From Zopfochytrium polystomum (taxonomy: Eukaryota > Chytridiomycota > Chytridiomycetes > Chytridiales > Chytridiaceae): 64,000 nucleotides of DNA. Each line of letters starts with the position of its first letter. Within the stretch, counting starts at the first letter, position 1. The stretch spans positions 1 to 64,000 of the forward strand of contig JAIVFJ010000278.1 of assembly GCA_025765615.1 (NCBI GenBank), written 5' to 3'. A model generated the notes under the pieces. That model saw only the letters and a list, made by a program, of their open reading frames with translations, had not been told where the DNA came from and made no database searches. This document shows, piece after piece, positions 11,863 through 21,787 of this stretch. A program made the position numbers and the translations under genes.

Positions 11863-12066
11863 TTTCCCAATTTTGCAGCAACGTCGAACCGGGCCGTGCA
11901 AAACATTCATTGCGCTTTTTGTGTTCATTCCATCGCTTGCACGGCGCTCTTTGTCGCCTACCAGGTGCGATCGGCAGTCATAGGCCAGCTCGACGACGTG
12001 AAGCCGTCGATCGCAAACTGCATTGAAATTGTATTGCGAATGCCTGCTCTACCAGGCGTCGGTAGG
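11863..12066 (+). pseudogene. Multi-pass membrane protein, copy 3 (single-exon relic)
   Basis: Plus-strand reading contains AVIGQLDDVKPSIANCIEIVLR, to compare with AVMGQINEVKPSVVNYLDIVLR in copy 1's 7824-7599 exon, and starts at the same NFxxxxNxAVQ point. The frame is lost right after IVLR, where CLLY continues in another frame. No neighbouring exons were found. It is an inverted, isolated exon relic of the family. Confidence 0.6.
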
Positions 12067-12574
12067 GGAGCGGAGAATAGAAGAGGATGGAAAAAAAAAT
12101 AGAAACCCTCCCTCCCACTTTCTCTTTTTTTTTCCGTCCAGCTTCGAGTCTTTTTTTTTTTCTGCGCGTGTCAATCTCCCTGCTTCTCAGGCTCCCTTAC
12201 CGTCCTCCCGACTTTCACTTCCGCCTCCAGTTCTGCTTCGTGTTGTGCGTCCCGTTGTCTCGCTGTCCTCCCAATATGCTCACGATTCGAAACAGATGGG
12301 CGTATATTTTGAGTCGCCCACGAAAGATATTCATTGCTTGAATTGAACCAAGGGGAAAAAAAAGAAAAAAAGGGAAATCAGGAGGAGGTTGTTGGCATTT
12401 TTTCGCAAGTTTCTGAGGTCCCACGATGGCTCTGACGTAATGGGAATATGTCATCAAAAAGGAAACAAAACAGGTAAAAAGAAAAAAAAAAAAAAAGAAA
12501 AAACAATTTTTTTCTCTTTTGTTATGTTTAAGTGTATGGATACGGTGCGACTGCGACTGGTGACATGAATCACA

Positions 12575-12931
12575 TCACGTCAGCTTGGTCAGGTACTGCT
12601 CGTACTGCGTCCCGTTGTTCCCGCTCCCGGGCTGTGCGGCCGGCTGCGGCACTGTGATCCTCGCCGCGCTGGTGGCGGTGGTGGCGGCGTTGGTCCCCGG
12701 GTACGGCGGCAGGGGGTACGCGCCGTCGCCCGTCGTCCCGTCCGGCGCCGCGACCACCACCACGACGTGCCGCTCCACGACGGTCGTCGGCTGCACCGGC
12801 TGATTCACGTACCGCCGCTGCACGACCACCGTCGATCGCTGCTGCCGCGAAGCCGCCCGGATGCAGGCTGCGATGATGATGATGCACGCAAAGACGATGA
12901 AGAAGATGATGGGCGTGGATTGGTCCAGCAT
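12575..12931 (-). CDS. Small single-TM protein with C-terminal YEQYLTKLT
   Basis: 118 residues starting MLDQSTP. One hydrophobic segment at about residues 8-25 (IIFFIVFACIIIIAACI) is followed by a basic stretch (RAASRQQR), then a Val-rich segment (VVERHVVVVVAAPDG) and a Pro/Ala/Thr-rich tail. It ends in TQYEQYLTKLT. The same design and ending recur at 20265-20663. The layout predicts an N-out/C-in single-span protein. No known family is recognised. The conserved terminal eight residues, kept while the middle diverged, suggest a functional C-terminal signal. Confidence 0.7.
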   Translation of the reverse strand: MLDQSTPIIFFIVFACIIIIAACIRAASRQQRSTVVVQRRYVNQPVQPTTVVERHVVVVVAAPDGTTGDGAYPLPPYPGTNAATTATSAARITVPQPAAQPGSGNNGTQYEQYLTKLT

Positions 12932-12944
12932 TGGCGCGCGATGC

Positions 12945-13002
12945 TTGTGTGTATGTGTGTGTGTGTGTGTGTGTGTGTCTGTGTCTGTGTGTGTGTGTGT
13001 GT
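12945..13002. repeat. (GT)n microsatellite
   Basis: GT repeat with a few interruptions, immediately upstream of the start of the small TM gene. Confidence 0.95.
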
Positions 13003-13472
13003 GGTGGCGGCGACGGTGGGGAGTTGATTTGAGTGGGCGGGCGGACGGTGCGGGCAAGCGGGAGCGATAGAAAAATTTGTGGCGGGCGAAGAGTTGGTCT
13101 TGGGCCTTTTTTTTTTTTTGTTACGCCTGAATGAAATAAAACACAATAAACCAAAAAGAAAAAAAAATTAAAGAAAAAAAAAAATCATAGAAAGGAGAGA
13201 CATCGATGTCTGTCTGTTCCAAAAAAAAATTTCTTTTTTCGTTCTTTTTGTTACCGACTTCGCTCTGGGCGGGAGCTCGGCTCTCTGTTGCGCCGAACCT
13301 TTGGTGGTACGCTGAGAGTAAGGTTTTAGTACACATAACGGTGCATTACGCCTAAACTTCGCCCATTCCAGCTGGCAAAGGTTGAAGCTCACTTGAGTTT
13401 CATTATTCCACAACTGAATACTTCACATCAAAAGATAGTTCTAATTTAATAAAATTTATCCACCAACCACAA

Positions 13473-13564
13473 GCTCTGGTGGCTTAGTTGGTTAAAGCGT
13501 CGGTCTCATAGTGTACCTCTGTTGAGGCATCCGAAGGTCGTGAGTTCGACTCTCACCCAGAGCA
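13473..13564 (+). tRNA. Elongator tRNA-Met(CAU) with intron
   Basis: Acceptor GCTCTGG/CCAGAGC with discriminator A; T-arm GTGAG/CTCAC. Removing an 18-nt intron after position 37 gives the loop CTCATAA. The unusual T-T pair at the base of the anticodon stem is shared with other fungal elongator Met tRNAs. The preceding ~500 bases hold A/T runs and no gene. Confidence 0.9.
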
Positions 13565-14023
13565 TTTTGCACCTTTTCCTCATCAATCGAAGGCGATTTG
13601 CACCAGAATATAGCTATTTGTGTGTTCGGCTTTCATAAAATTCAATCTGTCAAGATGCTAGAACAGCCGAGAAGACTCGGTGTCATGGCAACTGTTTCTG
13701 GTTGTTTGGTGGAACTGACTGGTTAGAAGACAGACGCGAACTGTTGTAGTTGCAGTGTAGAAGGCAACGTTGTGAGTGGGGGCGGCGTTGCAAGAAGGTT
13801 GAAGGGTTGAGGAACCGAGGCTTGAATTGAGAACTTGTACAAGGGAGCGAGCATAGCAGGTGATCAGCAAGTCGGTAAAAAGAGCTTGTTTTAGACAGGG
13901 ACTGGCAAATTGGAGTGAGAGTTTTTTTTCAATAAGAAAACTCTGCCATTAAAACTCCTGCAGGGAGGTTGACCAGTTTTTCCTGTTTTGCCTATCTGAA
14001 CAAGTTGCAAACTGCTTCAGACA

Positions 14024-14331
14024 TGTCAGGAACAGGGCAGGACAGGACAAGGCAGACAAGGAACTGAGAGGAGTGATGATTGTATTGGAAACAATAATTC
14101 ACTTGAGGGATGGGACAGGTCCCCCATACCTCTTTTATACCTTTTGAGAGTCTTCCTTGTCAAGACTCCAAGAAAGTTCCAGAAAGAGCAATTAGTAATA
14201 CAATGATACCAATGATACCAATGACAACAAGACAAGTCAGGAAAGCAAAGAAGGTTCCAGAAGGTTCCACAAGGTTCCATGAAGGAATGTTCTAGAAGGT
14301 TCCAGAGGTTTCCAGAGGGTGATTCATAACA
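14024..14331 (-). mobile_element. Solo LTR A with perfect 5-bp TSD
   Basis: 308-bp LTR, TGTTATGAATCACC...TTCCTGACA in its own orientation, with TGT/ACA ends. It is flanked by AGACA at 14019-14023 and 14332-14336. The U3 contains heat-shock-element arrays, then a TATAAAAG box (complement 14132-14139). Relatives lie at 44503-44790 and 45005-45700. No internal retrotransposon coding sequence is near, so this is a recombination-derived solo LTR. Confidence 0.9.
14172..14302 (-). promoter_or_regulatory. Heat-shock-element arrays in LTR A
   Basis: On the plus strand, alternating GAA/TTC units at exact 5-nt spacing occur at 14250-14267 (GAAggTTCcaGAAggTTC) and 14285-14302 (GAAtgTTCtaGAAggTTC), with a three-unit element at 14172-14184. 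HSF trimers bind nGAAn units in alternating orientation. All lie upstream of the LTR's own TATA box. LTRs B and C keep equivalent arrays. Confidence 0.75.
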
Positions 14332-14384
14332 AGACAGGACTTTGCTTTGGGAGGTGTCGCAAACCCCTTCCCCAGTGGGAGGGT

Positions 14385-14592
14385 GATTTGAAATATTCAG
14401 AGCATTTCAAATCAACCAAGCTCTGTGTGGAGCCCAGTGTGCAAGCATTGGTCTCCCCATAGAGAGAAGGGAAAATGATTTGAAATCTTCAGGAGCATTT
14501 CAAATCAACCGGTCTGTCCAGAGGTCTGGGTCCAGTGACCAGTCTTCCCACAGAGGAAAGATGATTTGAAATCATCAGGGGCATTTCAAATC
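14385..14592. repeat. Array of three conserved hairpins
   Basis: Three copies of an inverted repeat with arms GATTTGAAAT and ATTTCAAATC and a loop of 9-10 nt lie at 14385-14413, 14477-14506 and 14563-14592. Each is followed by AACC. Spacing between starts is 92 and 86 bp; the sequence between is less conserved. Confidence 0.85.
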
Positions 14593-16185
14593 AACCAGTC
14601 CCTGGTTCAACATTGGGTCAGACAACAGTCAGTTGACCTGGAGCTGTTGTGAGCTGCCCTGGTTCAACATTTCTCTGAACCCATTGAGTGTGATTCTAAT
14701 CGCATTGTCCTCGCTGGCAAAGCCTAGGAAAGCAAAGCTAGAATCACCGCCAACTTCACCAAACTCTTTTCGTTGGATTCAGATTGGGCCTTTCAGCTTA
14801 CCTGACTTAGTGGAAGTCGCATCAGCGGCGGCGGCGGCGACAAGGCCACTGTCGAAATAGGAAGCTGGCTTCCAAGGCTCAAATCTCGACACGAACCTAT
14901 GGTGACTGTCAGTTATTGTGGAACATGAACAGGAAGAGTGAGCAAATTCCCAATGCAGACCTGGGCGCTGGTTTGGGCTGTTGTGTTGTTGGACCCAGCT
15001 GGCGCTGCGTCTGCCTTCTCTGTCGACAGGCCGCCACACCTCTGATAGGTACAGAGACAGAGATACATTGCCTGTCCCTTGCAGTCACAAACTCCATCTG
15101 TAACCCACAGGGTGTATCCTTCATGGGCAAGCGGCACAGTGAGTGGGCGAGAGACAGGCGCTCCAGCGGCTACGCATCTGTCCTCTGCAGTCACTTCTGC
15201 CATGCCAAGGCCCTTTCATGGGGCCACCCTGACGATAGCCCTCTTTGCAACCCCGTCACCAACGTCACCCTTCAGTGGGACTTGAGACAAATCCAATAGC
15301 TTCGTACGCTGCAGCACCAAAGTCTCTGGTATAAAGTGACTTGAAGTTGATGTGCAAAACCAAGAAAACTTGTCAAGAAACTGCAAGGACTGGACTCCCA
15401 TTATTACCCACTATTTCTTTGTTCTCAAGGCATTATCAATGAATATGTTTCCAATCTGGTAAATCAATTATCTGCTTACCCTCGCTGGTGCTGAAGATTT
15501 CTTCCTTTTGGCAGGTCTATCTGAATTTTCTGGTGTGGCACAGGCTTCAACGTGTCAAATGATTCCAATTTTGAATGCGAAAAGGGCGGTGGCGCGGCCT
15601 TGGTGCTGTTGCAAAGAAAAAATTGCCTTCTTTCAGCACCCGCCCATGGTTTAAGCTGTCAGGCCTGCGGCCTCAAATAAACCAGAATGCACTCTAGAAG
15701 CTCTGAGGATTGCTGACCTGTCTCAGTGTGCGTTCCAAAAACGCATCGCACCCTTTTTTTTTTTTTTTTTTAGTCAAGAATTTGCCGTTTGTGTCGTTTA
15801 CTGAGTTTTAGACAGAGTGGTTATCATAATATTTCATCCCAGTTATAATCTATCTAATCCTCCAAATCTACACTCTCCTCTGTGTTATGATAATTGTTAT
15901 CCATATAAATGGCCGACATTAGCCCTTGCTTTCTTCAAATATTTTTAACCACAACGAAACGTCAGCGAACTATTGAAGTCAGCCACGACGTCCTGCAGCG
16001 TCAGCCACAGAATGCTTGTCTAACATTAACTGTACTTAAGGCCGTCGCCCTAGAATGGCTGCCACGAGTTTGCGCTCGCAGTTCGCGGTGTCAGCATAAA
16101 CCCACATGGCAACCGGATGTTCGAGCGCTATCTTGCCCTCAACCTTTTAAGTACCCTAGATAGATCATTAGTGAATAACCCAGCG
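14593..16185. other. No gene recognised
   Basis: Short open frames exist on both strands, for example a Cys-containing one at 14913-15203 minus, but none shows a recognisable domain or convincing splice structure. A T-run lies at about 15754-15771. Confidence 0.4.
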
Positions 16186-16281
16186 GGCCCTGTGACGCAG
16201 TGGTAGCGTGTGGATCTTATGCGCCTTTGGAAACAAGGCCATGCAAGTCCGAAGCCGTGAGTTCGACCCTCACCAGGGGCA
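16186..16281 (+). tRNA. tRNA-Ile(UAU)-like with intron, copy 3 (acceptor damaged)
   Basis: Same gene as at 9467, with the intron hairpin loop TTTGGAAAC. One C is missing from the acceptor (GGGCCCTG rather than GGGCCCCTG), which gives a G-G mismatch at the second acceptor pair. Possibly non-functional. Confidence 0.55.
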
Positions 16282-16805
16282 ACGCGGAGTGGAGTTTTCA
16301 GTCAAGCGCAGCTCCTAATGCTATCCTGACGTTTTCACACTTGTTTGTTCACTGTCAGAAGAGTAGCAGGCAATCCATGATGGACCCAAATCGATCTCTG
16401 GGAACCTGGCTGAACTCGGCCAACTGTGATGTTCTCGATCTTTCGATCAGGGCTGCCCTCCGACGGGGTATATTAGAAGAAGTGACCGGGGGTGGAAGGA
16501 TTTTGCGTTTCGTCCTGCGAATGTTAGAGCGTCCTTCCTTCTCATTTCGATCTTTAGTCTCTCATCTTCTTTCTCCCTTGTCGTCCCAGTAAATCTATTC
16601 AGGGCATTCGTCTTTCATCGTCAGTGGAGGTCCGAATCATATTTATGCATTGTTCGAAAACTTCAAGGCCTGCGGATAAACGGCACTGGCGAGGGTGGGG
16701 TGGACGAGGCTCGCATTATTTTGCACGTCACTTCCTGAAAGGTTACGACTTGCAAGGCAAGAAAATAGAAAGCAGTTCACGGCAGTTAGGCGGTGTCGGA
16801 GCTTT

Positions 16806-17303
16806 TTAAAGAGACCGATAAGAGGGTGGACGAGCAATCAATGAGGGCAAAGAGAGTGAAAAAACGAAGGAGGCCGAGAACTCCCGGATCACGGTGTGTA
16901 AGAGGGCAGCGACCTGCCCCTGTGCACGCGCGCCCCGCATCGTCCCAGTACACCGCTCCGGTCCCCGCCTAGGCTCCAGCCCCGCCGACATTCTGGGCTC
17001 CCTGCGCCGCGGCGGACCCACAGAAGCAGCGTGCGGAGCAGCCCACCGGTGGCCGCGCTCCCGGAGCTCCCACCGCGGCTGCCGACGCGGCGGCAGTGCG
17101 CTACTGAGACAGATCCCGCCGAGGATGCAGCCGCCGCAGACCAGGACTGCGGCGAGGAAGAGCGCGATGCCGACCGCTGGCTCTTTGAGAAGGTCTTGGG
17201 AGTCGACTTTGTATTTTTTGGTTGTTGCGGTTGTTGTTGGGGGTTGGGGGTTCGGCATTGGGAGTAGCGGGTTAGCGGGAGGCCGTTTTGAAAATAATGG
17301 CAA
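16806..17303 (-). CDS. Hypothetical single-TM protein (tentative)
   Basis: Open frame of 165 residues with one hydrophobic segment (AVGIALFLAAVLVCGGCILGG) after a Lys/Asp-rich stretch, then Arg/Pro-rich sequence. Upstream on the same strand (17480-17340) a possible exon starts MSRGVLRTAAAVALA and, in another frame, ends RSIIQSSDE before a GTGAGC donor. The parts may form one gene, but the frame does not join cleanly. Function unknown. Confidence 0.3.
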   Translation of the reverse strand: MPLFSKRPPANPLLPMPNPQPPTTTATTKKYKVDSQDLLKEPAVGIALFLAAVLVCGGCILGGICLSSALPPRRQPRWELRERGHRWAAPHAASVGPPRRREPRMSAGLEPRRGPERCTGTMRGARAQGQVAALLHTVIREFSASFVFSLSLPSLIARPPSYRSL

Positions 17304-17885
17304 CCGTTGGGGGAAGTGGGAAGGGGAGGGTTAGCTCACCTCGTCGGACGACTGGATGATTGACCGCCACAGACGCGGGATAAGTCGGTCAGCGGCGGGC
17401 GACAGGCGGCGTTCCGGCGGCAGCGATGGCGCCGCTTGCTAGAGCGACTGCGGCGGCGGTGCGAAGGACGCCTCGAGACATGAGCTTCCGGTTCCGGTGT
17501 TCTGTTCGGCGGCGCGTGCGCGCCCGTGCGTGCGCTCACCGAGGCCAGTTTGGTGGCACAGCCATAGCCCACTCCCCACAAACAGCTCAACGCACCAATC
17601 CGCTGCTGCTGGTTAAGAGTTGCACACACACACACACAAACAGACACACACGCGTACACAAAGAAAACTACATAGGGCGGCAGCAAACTTGCGCCGAATG
17701 GATGCAGCCCAGGGTGCAATCATCAAAGCTGATGTGGGCGGGCCCAACGGCACTGAAAAACGCACCCGAACAAACCGAGACCACCAACAAGCGCCAGCAA
17801 ACGGATTCCCAAACGGTTTCGCTCATCTCTCGCTCAATCCACAATTAACTTAGATGTCATGTGCTTGAATGAGAGATTAATCGTG

Positions 17886-17957
17886 TCCCAGATCGTCTAA
17901 CGGTCAAGATTCCGCCCTTTCACGGCGGCGATCGGGGTTCGATTCCCCGTCTGGGAG
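17886..17957 (+). tRNA. tRNA-Glu(UUC)
   Basis: Acceptor TCCCAGA/TCTGGGA with discriminator G. Anticodon stem CCGCC/GGCGG with loop CTTTCAC. T-arm CGGGG/CCCCG with TTCGATT. No intron. All arms are well paired. Confidence 0.95.
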
Positions 17958-18108
17958 ACTGAATTGAGCTATTGAATGATGTTCAACAGCATTGGGTGCA
18001 GAAACACTCCGACATTCCGAGCAGGTCCGCTGCAAAGCCAACTTTTTTCAATGAGTGATGATGCTGCATTCTTCAAGATACGGTTGAAAAGATGGATCGA
18101 CTTAGCGG

Positions 18109-18138
18109 CACACACACACACACACACACACACACAGG
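18109..18138. repeat. (CA)n microsatellite
   Basis: About 15 CA units. Confidence 0.95.
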
Positions 18139-18304
18139 CGTATGATACAAACACTCGCTCGCGCAACTTCGTAAAACGAGCCTTTCGCCTCTCCAAATGT
18201 CTATCTGGGCTTCAGGCGAGGGTCTTGCGATGCGCAGTTTGGTTGAATTTTTTTTTTTTTTTTTTTTCCTCGTCAGGTTTCTATTTCTTTGGAACCCTGA
18301 GCGA

Positions 18305-18305
18305 C

Positions 18306-18351
<46 letters not shown>

Positions 18352-18361
18352 ACAGAGAGAG
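18305..18361. repeat. (GA)n microsatellite
   Basis: GA repeat with one interruption, 50 bp after a 22-nt T-run (18248-18269). Confidence 0.95.
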
Positions 18362-18800
18362 AAGCCCTTTGTGTGTGACGTGTGTGTGTGTCGTGCCCTG
18401 CGCAAACACACCTCCAAAATTGGGCATATAAGGCGCGGCTTCGAATTGAGAGCGCAACAACCCACCCGATCGGGAAAGGCTCCGGCACAGAAGAAGAGCG
18501 AGCAGTTTCCATGAATTCCATTTGAAAACCGAAAAACCAATCAATCAACGGACTGGTTTCCTTTTTCGTCGGGTTTTTTCTCTTTGTCTCTACTTCTCGC
18601 TACTGTCGATTTCCTGGCGGCAGATTCGCATATTCCTTGCAAGAAAAGCCCTCGCCGATGAATCAAATCCCAAAAGAGCGTGAGAAAAAAAAACAAAAAT
18701 CAAAACACGAAGAAGAAAAACTAAAAGAAAAAAAAAAAACAAAAAAAAAAACAAGCCAAAAAAAAAAGAACCCACAATCAATCAATCAAGCAAGGCAGTC

Positions 18801-19604
18801 ATGCCCGCCCGCCTCCGCTCCTCTGCTGTCCACACCACAACCACCGCCACCACCACCACCACCACCACCACCACCGACGCAACCACGGCTAACAACGCAG
18901 CCGGGTCCGCACGGCGACCGAGCAACGCAACCTTCTTCTCCTGCTCTCTCGCCGTCCTCTCCCTCGCCGCTCTGCTCGTACCCGCAACCGCCCTGCGCAC
19001 CAACTTGAACGACGCCGCTGCAGCCAACGGCGCCGTGGACCTCGCCGCCCCCGCCGCCCCCGCCGCCGCACTCGCACTCGCAGCCGCTCCCAACAGCAAC
19101 AACTTTTACTACGACGCTCCCCCAGGCTACGGCGCCGGCGCCGCCGCAGACACCACCACCTCCAGTATGACCGCCAAAGCCACCGGCTCCGGTTCCTCAA
19201 GCGCCAAATCTACCAGCGCAAAGAGCACCTCCGCAAAGACCACCACCTCCACCACCACAATGACAATGCCCGGCATGACCACCACTGCGAAAATGACCAC
19301 ACCCACCGGTTCTGCGTCCATGAAGAGCTCCGGCACCGGAACCCCGCTCGCGACCCCGACGGGGACGCCTACCACCTCGGCCAAGGGCGCGCCGTCGGGA
19401 ACCCCGAGCGCCACCACGACCGCGGCAAAGACGACTACTAAGGCAAAGACGACGACCACCACGACCACTATGGCCGCAAAGACCACCGCGCCCGTGCTGG
19501 CCGGCGCCGCCGCCGTGCCGCCGCGCTTCTCGCGCGACGCCCCGCTCGTCGCTGCGCTAGTCGCCGGCGCGGTCGCCGTCGCCGCCGCCGTCGCGCTCGT
19601 GTAG
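18801..19604 (+). CDS. Thr/Ala-rich GPI-type cell-surface protein
   Basis: Single-exon, 267 residues. A poly-Thr tract (residues 13-26) lies near the start. A hydrophobic signal-like segment (FFSCSLAVLSLAALLVPATA) spans residues 46-65, followed by an Ala-rich region and then about 110 residues dominated by Thr, Ser, Lys and Ala, as in O-glycosylated mucin-like wall proteins. The C-terminus is hydrophobic (APLVAALVAGAVAVAAAVALV) with small residues just upstream, the pattern of a GPI-attachment signal. Its first ATG leaves the signal segment unusually internal; an ATG 3' of the poly-Thr tract is not available. Likely role: wall or surface protein. This is inference from composition. Confidence 0.7.
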   Translation: MPARLRSSAVHTTTTATTTTTTTTTDATTANNAAGSARRPSNATFFSCSLAVLSLAALLVPATALRTNLNDAAAANGAVDLAAPAAPAAALALAAAPNSNNFYYDAPPGYGAGAAADTTTSSMTAKATGSGSSSAKSTSAKSTSAKTTTSTTTMTMPGMTTTAKMTTPTGSASMKSSGTGTPLATPTGTPTTSAKGAPSGTPSATTTAAKTTTKAKTTTTTTTMAAKTTAPVLAGAAAVPPRFSRDAPLVAALVAGAVAVAAAVALV

Positions 19605-20048
19605 AAGCAAAACGACGTCGAGCTGAGGGAATTCACACCACCCCACCCAAATCTCTTTGAGCGTTTTCTTCCTCTGTGCCTCCTTCTTCCGCTCTATCTC
19701 GTTTTTTTCTTGTTCATTTTGCGTGCACCATATCTTGTACCCAAAAAAACACCCCCCCCCAATGCAAGGGATCTCGCAGTCCACATTCCCCTCACACATT
19801 GGCTTTGGTTCTCCGAATCAAACCTCCATAACCCTAACCCTCTCTCCGCGGGCTCCTGCAGTTCGGCTCTTGACACGATTCTTCTGGCTCGATTCTTTTT
19901 CCCGTTTACCTTTTTTTCTTCTCTTTCCATCTCCTCGGTGGTTCGTTCTTCGCGATCAACGAAAATACAGCAAATTTTACAAAAAATGACGGAACCGAAA
20001 AAGAAAAAAAAATATTATTAGACAACGTGAGGCTACTTACAGCAGCGA

Positions 20049-20120
20049 GGTCAGATGGCTGAGCTGGCACTCAAGTTGCGGTCTCTCACGAGGCGTGGGT
20101 TTCGAATCCCACTCTGACCA
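20049..20120 (+). pseudogene. Truncated tRNA-Leu(CAA)-like sequence
   Basis: The acceptor (GGTCAGA/TCTGACC, A73), a long variable arm and the T-arm (GTGGG/CCCAC) match a type-II tRNA-Leu, and the loop reads CTCAAGT (CAA anticodon). The D-loop and part of the anticodon stem are missing, leaving 72 nt instead of about 82-85. Likely a tRNA pseudogene. Confidence 0.6.
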
Positions 20121-20264
20121 TTTACAATGTACTCAACCTCAAGCGAAGTGACACCACCTCTCTGTTAACGATTTTTTGAAAGAAGCAGAATTCGACATTG
20201 CACAGCCTATCGTCTGTACTCATTCCACCCCCACTCACCCCAACCCCTCGTCTTCTTCCCACTT

Positions 20265-20493
20265 TCATCCCAGCTTGGTCAGATACTGCTCGTGCCCGTT
20301 GACACCGCCCGCCCCCGCGGCCGGCACGGGCATCGCGATCCTCACGCCTCCCGCTCCTTCTCCTCCTCCTTGCTGTTGTTGTTGTTGTTGTTGGTGCACG
20401 CGAGCCCCCGCCGCGGCCAACGCCGCCTGGATCCGCGCGGCCTCCGCCTGATCGCCTCCGCCGGCGGCGACCACGATGACGACCGGCTGCTGC

Positions 20494-20527
<34 letters not shown>

Positions 20528-20663
20528 GCTGGTAGTGCATCCGCCCGGCAAACTCGATCGCGCGCTCCCGGTTGCGGCGGTTGTGGCGGTACCCGAGGAA
20601 GAGCAGGATCCCGCCGACGACGAGGAGGACGGGGAAGGCGATGAAGGGGGTCGGGTCGCTCAT
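20265..20663 (-). CDS. Small single-TM poly-Gln protein with C-terminal HEQYLTKLG
   Basis: 132 residues. The N-terminus MSDPTPF leads into one hydrophobic segment (FIAFPVLLVVGGILLFLGY), then a basic stretch (RHNRRNRERA). A poly-Gln tract of about 15 residues, a Val-rich segment (PVVIVVAAGGG), an Ala-rich helix and a second poly-Gln tract of about 8 follow. It ends GHEQYLTKLG. Order of parts and ending match the 118-residue protein at 12575-12931: TP + hydrophobic span + basic + VVVVAA + EQYLTKL. The two are paralogues. The Gln tracts are pure trinucleotide repeats and probably length-variable. Function unknown. Confidence 0.7.
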
Positions 20664-21362
20664 TTGTTTCTTTCCCTTTTTGGTGGGGTTTTGGGGGGAG
20701 TGCGGTTGCGCTTGCGCTTGTTGGTTGGGCGTGTCTTTTCTGTTTGACGGGTCAAAGAAAGAAGAAAAAAAAAATGTTTTCACCCATCAAGCGAGCAACA
20801 AAAAAGAAGAAGAAGAAAAGAAATAAAACGGGGGGCGAGACACTGCATCGCGTCCTTAAGAAAAATAGAATCAATGACGTAAACGCCTTGCTGGGCCTTT
20901 GGTTGCAAAGAGGTTGTGGGGCAGACTAGGGAACTCTGACTTTCGTTACCCGACGGCTGAACTGCTTTTCCTCTTTTTTTTTCTTTCTTTCTTTTTTTTT
21001 TTGACACTGCTGGAATGTTACCCTGATCAAAGCAAAGAATACATCGTTGCTGCTTACACAAATTATAAAAGACAAGGACTCCTTTGGGAACCGAACAATG
21101 AAGGGGGAACGCCTCGTCTTTCTCCGGGGACCGGAGCATTTCTAGTCTCAAGGACAATTTGGGCAAGGGCTGGAATGTTCAGGTGGGCAGGTTGAAAGGT
21201 CTGCCTGGAGTCAGCTGCAAAACACGCTTTGGGATTGAAGGGAGATCTCGCTTTTGGTGCAAAATTATTTCTTCGCTGATAACAACGATCCACCTCTGGT
21301 CGCCCGAGACTCCAAAATGCTGACGAACACCGCCGCCGCTGTAGGTCGTCGCGAAAGCTCGA
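20664..21362. other. Intergenic, no gene seen
   Basis: A-rich and T-rich stretches only; no gene or tRNA recognised. Confidence 0.45.
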
Positions 21363-21691
21363 GAGAAAATGAACTCATTGAAAGTCTCTGGCGCCTTCAG
21401 GGAACGCAAAGGATCCGAAAGATCGATTTCTGACTGTATCCCAATTCCTGAAGCCGGATTGGAAGAAGCTTCGCTTGGCCATTTTTTGTTGCTGTGGTTG
21501 TGGTGAAGCGTTGGTGAAGTTGGTGAAGAAGAACGATGGCTGACAAGTCCGTCACTAATTAGCGAGGAGTATGAAAGGACCCACTTGGATCTTTTTACTC
21601 AGTGGCCCCCAATCGAATTTTTTTTTTTGGCAAAACATCGTGCAGTGCCAACAATTTTGCTATCAAGTCTGTGTCGGAATGCACTAAATAG

Positions 21692-21787
21692 GCCTTCTTA
21701 GCTCAGCTGGCAGAGCGTATCCCTCGTAGCTGGCGAGCAATCGCCGCTGGAAGGATAAGGTCGTCGGTCCGATTCCGGCAGAAGGCA
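21692..21787 (+). tRNA. tRNA-Thr(CGU) with intron
   Basis: Acceptor GCCTTCT/AGAAGGC, D-arm GCTC/GAGC, anticodon stem TATCC/GGATA, loop CTCGTA...A giving CGU. An intron of about 23 nt follows position 37. The 130 bp downstream is shared with the copies at 25.4 and 62.3 kb. Confidence 0.85.

Noticed and set aside
12945..13057. His/Thr-rich N-terminal extension of the small TM protein
   Set aside because: It is only translated (GT)n microsatellite; the Met at 12931 gives the start that matches its paralogue.
14393..14592. Hairpin array as a CRISPR array
   Set aside because: Only three units, palindromic arms, irregular non-unique spacers, no cas genes and a eukaryotic context.
14885..15300. 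Cys-containing open frames on both strands as a possible zinc-binding gene
   Set aside because: Neither strand gives a recognisable Cys/His pattern or exon structure.
17336..17480. First exon of a mitochondrial protein (MSRGVLRTAAAVALA...)
   Set aside because: A stop interrupts before the apparent splice donor and the frame joins the downstream TM exon only by assuming an indel; kept as a note under the 16806-17303 entry.
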